NCBI GenBank assembly: GCA_001777455.1
Contig: MFDZ01000009.1
Span: forward strand, 1-12,013
Reading direction: 5' to 3'
DNA from: Candidatus Daviesbacteria bacterium RIFCSPLOWO2_02_FULL_41_8
Lineage (GTDB): Bacteria; Patescibacteriota; Microgenomatia; Daviesbacterales; UBA10151
Length of the DNA: 12,013 nt
Shown here: positions 10,922-12,013 of the stretch, piece after piece
Layout of the letters: each line of letters opens with the position of its first letter
Position numbering within the stretch: position 1 is the stretch's first letter
Program-made: the position numbers and the translations under genes
The notes under the pieces: model-generated
The model's database searches: none
Seen by the model: only the letters and a program-made list of their open reading frames with translations
What the model was told of the DNA's origin: nothing

Positions 10922-11512
10922 ATGCCCAAGGATAAACCTAAAGAAGAAGTACGCAAACAAAGACGCCCGGCAGAAAATACCAGGCCGGAATTTTTCACTC
11001 CCAAGATGGGTGAGGCGGAAGAGATTAAAACCCTGCTTTCCTGGGAGGCTCCGGCCAGGCCGTTTAGAAAAAAAGACCGCTCTTTTTATACAACTATCGC
11101 TGTTTTTGCAGTACTCCTGATTATGATTACTTTTTTGATGCAGGAATTCCTGCTGATGGGAGTAATATTGTCTTTTGTCTTTGTAGCTTATGTCTTAGCC
11201 TCTGTTCCGCCGAAGGATATTATTTATACAATTTCCACTCAGGGAATAACTGTGGGGGAGGATTTCTATTTCTGGCATTTTTTGGATTCATTTTGGTTTA
11301 AAGAAAAAGATGGCTTCAAGATAGTGCATATTCAAACACTGCTGCGGTTTCCAACTCAATTGATGCTGGTTTTAAAAGCCGGAGATGAAGAGAAGGTTAA
11401 AAAAATAGTGTCTCGGTTTTTACCGTTTCATGAAAAGCCATACAAATCCTGGATGGAAAAATGGACGGAATCTCTGCAAAAACACTTCCCCTTAGAAAAT
11501 ATTCACAGATAA
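10922..11512 (+). CDS. Two-helix membrane protein, unknown function
   Basis: The protein has 196 residues. A charged N-terminal region (about 1-50, starting MPKDKPKEEVRKQRRPAE) contains an acidic EAEEIKTLLSWEAPARPF segment. Two adjacent membrane helices lie at about 54-95 (TTIAVFAVLLIMITFL and LLMGVILSFVFVAYVLA). A C-terminal domain of about 100 residues follows (IIYTISTQGITVGEDFYFWHFLDSFWFKE and onwards), beta-rich then helical, with a PH-like look. I recognise the layout as recurring in candidate phyla genomes but cannot name the family. The start ATG 10922 follows an extended -10 by 9 nt, giving a leaderless transcript. It is divergent from tRNA-Ser(GCU) and is followed by a dispersed palindromic repeat at 11521. 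Confidence 0.75.
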   Translation: MPKDKPKEEVRKQRRPAENTRPEFFTPKMGEAEEIKTLLSWEAPARPFRKKDRSFYTTIAVFAVLLIMITFLMQEFLLMGVILSFVFVAYVLASVPPKDIIYTISTQGITVGEDFYFWHFLDSFWFKEKDGFKIVHIQTLLRFPTQLMLVLKAGDEEKVKKIVSRFLPFHEKPYKSWMEKWTESLQKHFPLENIHR

Positions 11513-11520
11513 TTCTTTTG

Positions 11521-11555
11521 TCATTGCGAGGCCACGGAGTGGCCGTGGCAATCTC
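11521..11555. repeat. Palindromic dispersed repeat, second copy
   Basis: Begins TCATTGCGAG and ends GGCAATCTC, with an internal 7-bp stem GCCACGG/CCGTGGC around AGTGG. It matches 8028-8061 at 32 of 34 positions in the same orientation. It lies 8 nt after a stop codon, like the other copy, fitting a 3'-end structure or repeat insertion there. Confidence 0.8.
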
Positions 11556-11560
11556 ATTCA

Positions 11561-11569
11561 TGCTAGAAT
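11561..11569 (+). promoter_or_regulatory. Extended -10 of the tRNA-Arg/Ser cluster
   Basis: TGCTAGAAT, that is TGn plus TAGAAT (11564-11569), lies 9 nt before tRNA-Arg(GCG). No -35 is recognisable because the upstream DNA is the dispersed repeat. Confidence 0.5.
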
Positions 11570-11578
11570 ACCCATATT

Positions 11579-11651
11579 GTGCCCGTGGCCTAATGGATAG
11601 GGCTCCAGATTGCGGATCTGGCGGTTGTGGGTTCGAATCCCGCCGGGCACG
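11579..11651 (+). tRNA. tRNA-Arg(GCG)
   Basis: Acceptor GTGCCCG (11579-11585) pairs perfectly with CGGGCAC (11644-11650). Anticodon stem CCAGA/TCTGG encloses TTGCGGA (anticodon GCG). T-loop TTCGAAT is flanked by GTGGG/CCCGC. Discriminator is G, and no CCA is encoded. GCG would read CGC/CGU directly, whereas most bacteria use ACG modified to inosine. Confidence 0.9.
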
Positions 11652-11655
11652 CCCA

Positions 11656-11737
11656 GGAGGGTGGGCCGGACGGTAAGGTAATGGTTTCGAAAACCATCGG
11701 GTGAAAGCCCTAGCAGGTTCGACTCCTGCACCCTCCG
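11656..11737 (+). tRNA. tRNA-Ser(CGA), with unusual core bases
   Basis: Acceptor GGAGGGT (11656-11662) pairs with ACCCTCC (11730-11736). Anticodon stem ATGGT/ACCAT encloses TTCGAAA (anticodon CGA). Variable arm GGG/CCC, T-arm GCAGG-TTCGACT-CCTGC, discriminator G, no CCA. Positions 8 and 9 read GG instead of the nearly universal U8, and the D-loop lacks A14. It starts 4 nt after tRNA-Arg(GCG), so the two are likely one transcript. Confidence 0.85.
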
Positions 11738-11738
11738 C

Positions 11739-11799
11739 CTTCGCTCGACGAAGCTTTAGCGAAGTCGAGTATGGTCGAGTTACGGCGGACCAAGTCCGC
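11739..11799. repeat. Hairpin-rich repeat region between tRNA genes
   Basis: CTTCGCT (11739-11745) pairs with AGCGAAG (11758-11764), with CTCGAC (11744-11749) alternatively pairing with GTCGAG (11764-11769). A second stem GCGGAC-CAA-GTCCGC lies at 11785-11799. The word GTCGAG recurs at 11764 and 11774. It resembles dispersed repeat elements rather than coding DNA; no gene is seen. Confidence 0.55.
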
Positions 11800-11805
11800 T
11801 AAATT

Positions 11806-11865
11806 GCCCCCGTAGGCTAACGGACAAGAATCTACGGAGGTAGATTCTTGCGACAGCAAACTGTC
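11806..11865 (+). other. tRNA-like hairpin pair (candidate tRNA-Arg remnant or novel small RNA)
   Basis: GCCCCCG (11806-11812) followed by TAGGCTAACGGACA looks like the 5' half of an arginine tRNA, and the sequence CTACGGA (11832-11838) looks like an Arg(ACG) anticodon loop. The flanking bases instead form an 11-bp perfect stem, CAAGAATCTAC/GTAGATTCTTG, around GGAG (11825-11850). A second hairpin GACAG-CAAA-CTGTC (11852-11865) follows where a T-arm would be. There is no TTCRANN loop and no matching acceptor strand, so it is not a normal tRNA. Confidence 0.4.
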
Positions 11866-11879
11866 TTAGACCACAGAAT

Positions 11880-11952
11880 GCGTCCGTGGCTCAATGGATA
11901 GAGCACCAGATTCCGGATCTGGCGATTGCAGGTTCGAGTCCTGTCGGGCGTA
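11880..11952 (+). tRNA. tRNA-Arg(CCG)
   Basis: Acceptor GCGTCCG (11880-11886) pairs with CGGGCGT (11945-11951), with two G-U pairs, one at position 1-72. D-arm GCTC/GAGC, anticodon stem CCAGA/TCTGG around TTCCGGA (anticodon CCG). T-arm GCAGG-TTCGAGT-CCTGT, discriminator A, no CCA. Its D-arm to anticodon arm region closely resembles that of tRNA-Arg(GCG). Confidence 0.92.
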
Positions 11953-11953
11953 C

Positions 11954-12013
11954 TTATATAAGGACCTGCTCGTGCTTCAGTATGAAATATTTTACTTTGC
12001 ACTCGCAGAACCT
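11954..12013 (-). CDS. Possible 3' end of a minus-strand ORF (partial, doubtful)
   Basis: A frame open to the window edge reads RFCECKVKYFILKHEQVLI and stops at TAA (11956-11954), 2 nt from the tRNA-Arg 3' end. Nineteen residues are too few to identify. It could be the end of a real gene entering from the right, or repeat DNA with a chance frame. Confidence 0.2.
   Translation of the reverse strand, partial: RFCECKVKYFILKHEQVLI

Noticed and set aside
11461..11676. Plus-strand ORF containing GLMDRAPDCGSGGCGFESRRA
   Set aside because: It is the sense translation of tRNA-Arg(GCG) joined to the end of the preceding gene in another frame.

Overview
The window looks like part of a small, AT-rich bacterial genome of the candidate phyla radiation (Patescibacteria), probably the Microgenomates side. 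This is inferred from gene content: TrbC/VirB2-like pilin-type proteins, a CwlO-like coiled coil fused to SpoIID, a small bPH2 membrane protein, a four-helix bundle protein, and very short spacers filled with tandem 'word' repeats. TGA acts as an ordinary stop in several genes, so the UGA=Gly code of Gracilibacteria/Absconditabacteria does not apply. No marker here fixes the lineage more closely.

Layout. 1-2568 (minus) is a pilus or secretion-type cluster: a 495-aa secreted protein with a pilin-like C-terminus, a four-helix bundle protein, a 108-aa pilin-like protein, and the start of a second signal-peptide-bearing pilin that runs off the window. Divergent from it is a BrnT/BrnA toxin-antitoxin pair (2760-3340). 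Next comes a plus-strand envelope block: a CwlO/SpoIID-like peptidoglycan protein, a bPH2 protein overlapping a small two-helix protein, and a 607-aa protein with a degenerate PP2C-like head, one membrane helix and a propeller-like tail. Then come smpB (plus) and, convergent with it, an unannotated tmRNA gene (ssrA, minus, 8610-9019). ssrA and the divergent comF-like gene have overlapping promoters. The right side holds a cupin, an HNH endonuclease wedged between two tRNA-Ser genes, a two-helix membrane protein, and a tRNA cluster (Arg-GCG, Ser-CGA, Arg-CCG) with a tRNA-like hairpin region inside it.

The most notable signals cross gene boundaries. (1) Arrays of 7-9 bp words, each locus with its own word, fill spacers and enter coding sequence: two signal peptides, a start codon and the ComF PRPP-motif region. 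(2) First genes of transcription units have a -10 box, often with an upstream TGn, ending about 7-15 nt before the ATG, which suggests leaderless mRNAs; the clearest Shine-Dalgarno sites are at internal genes (brnA, 5902). (3) The tmRNA has a clear acceptor stem, H2 helix and PK1, but an apparently very long tag reading frame (24-30 codons) ending in LALAA, and a 6-nt T-loop.

Functionally, smpB and ssrA form the trans-translation rescue system. The other genes mainly serve the cell envelope and surface appendages, with brnTA and the HNH gene as likely mobile or selfish elements.
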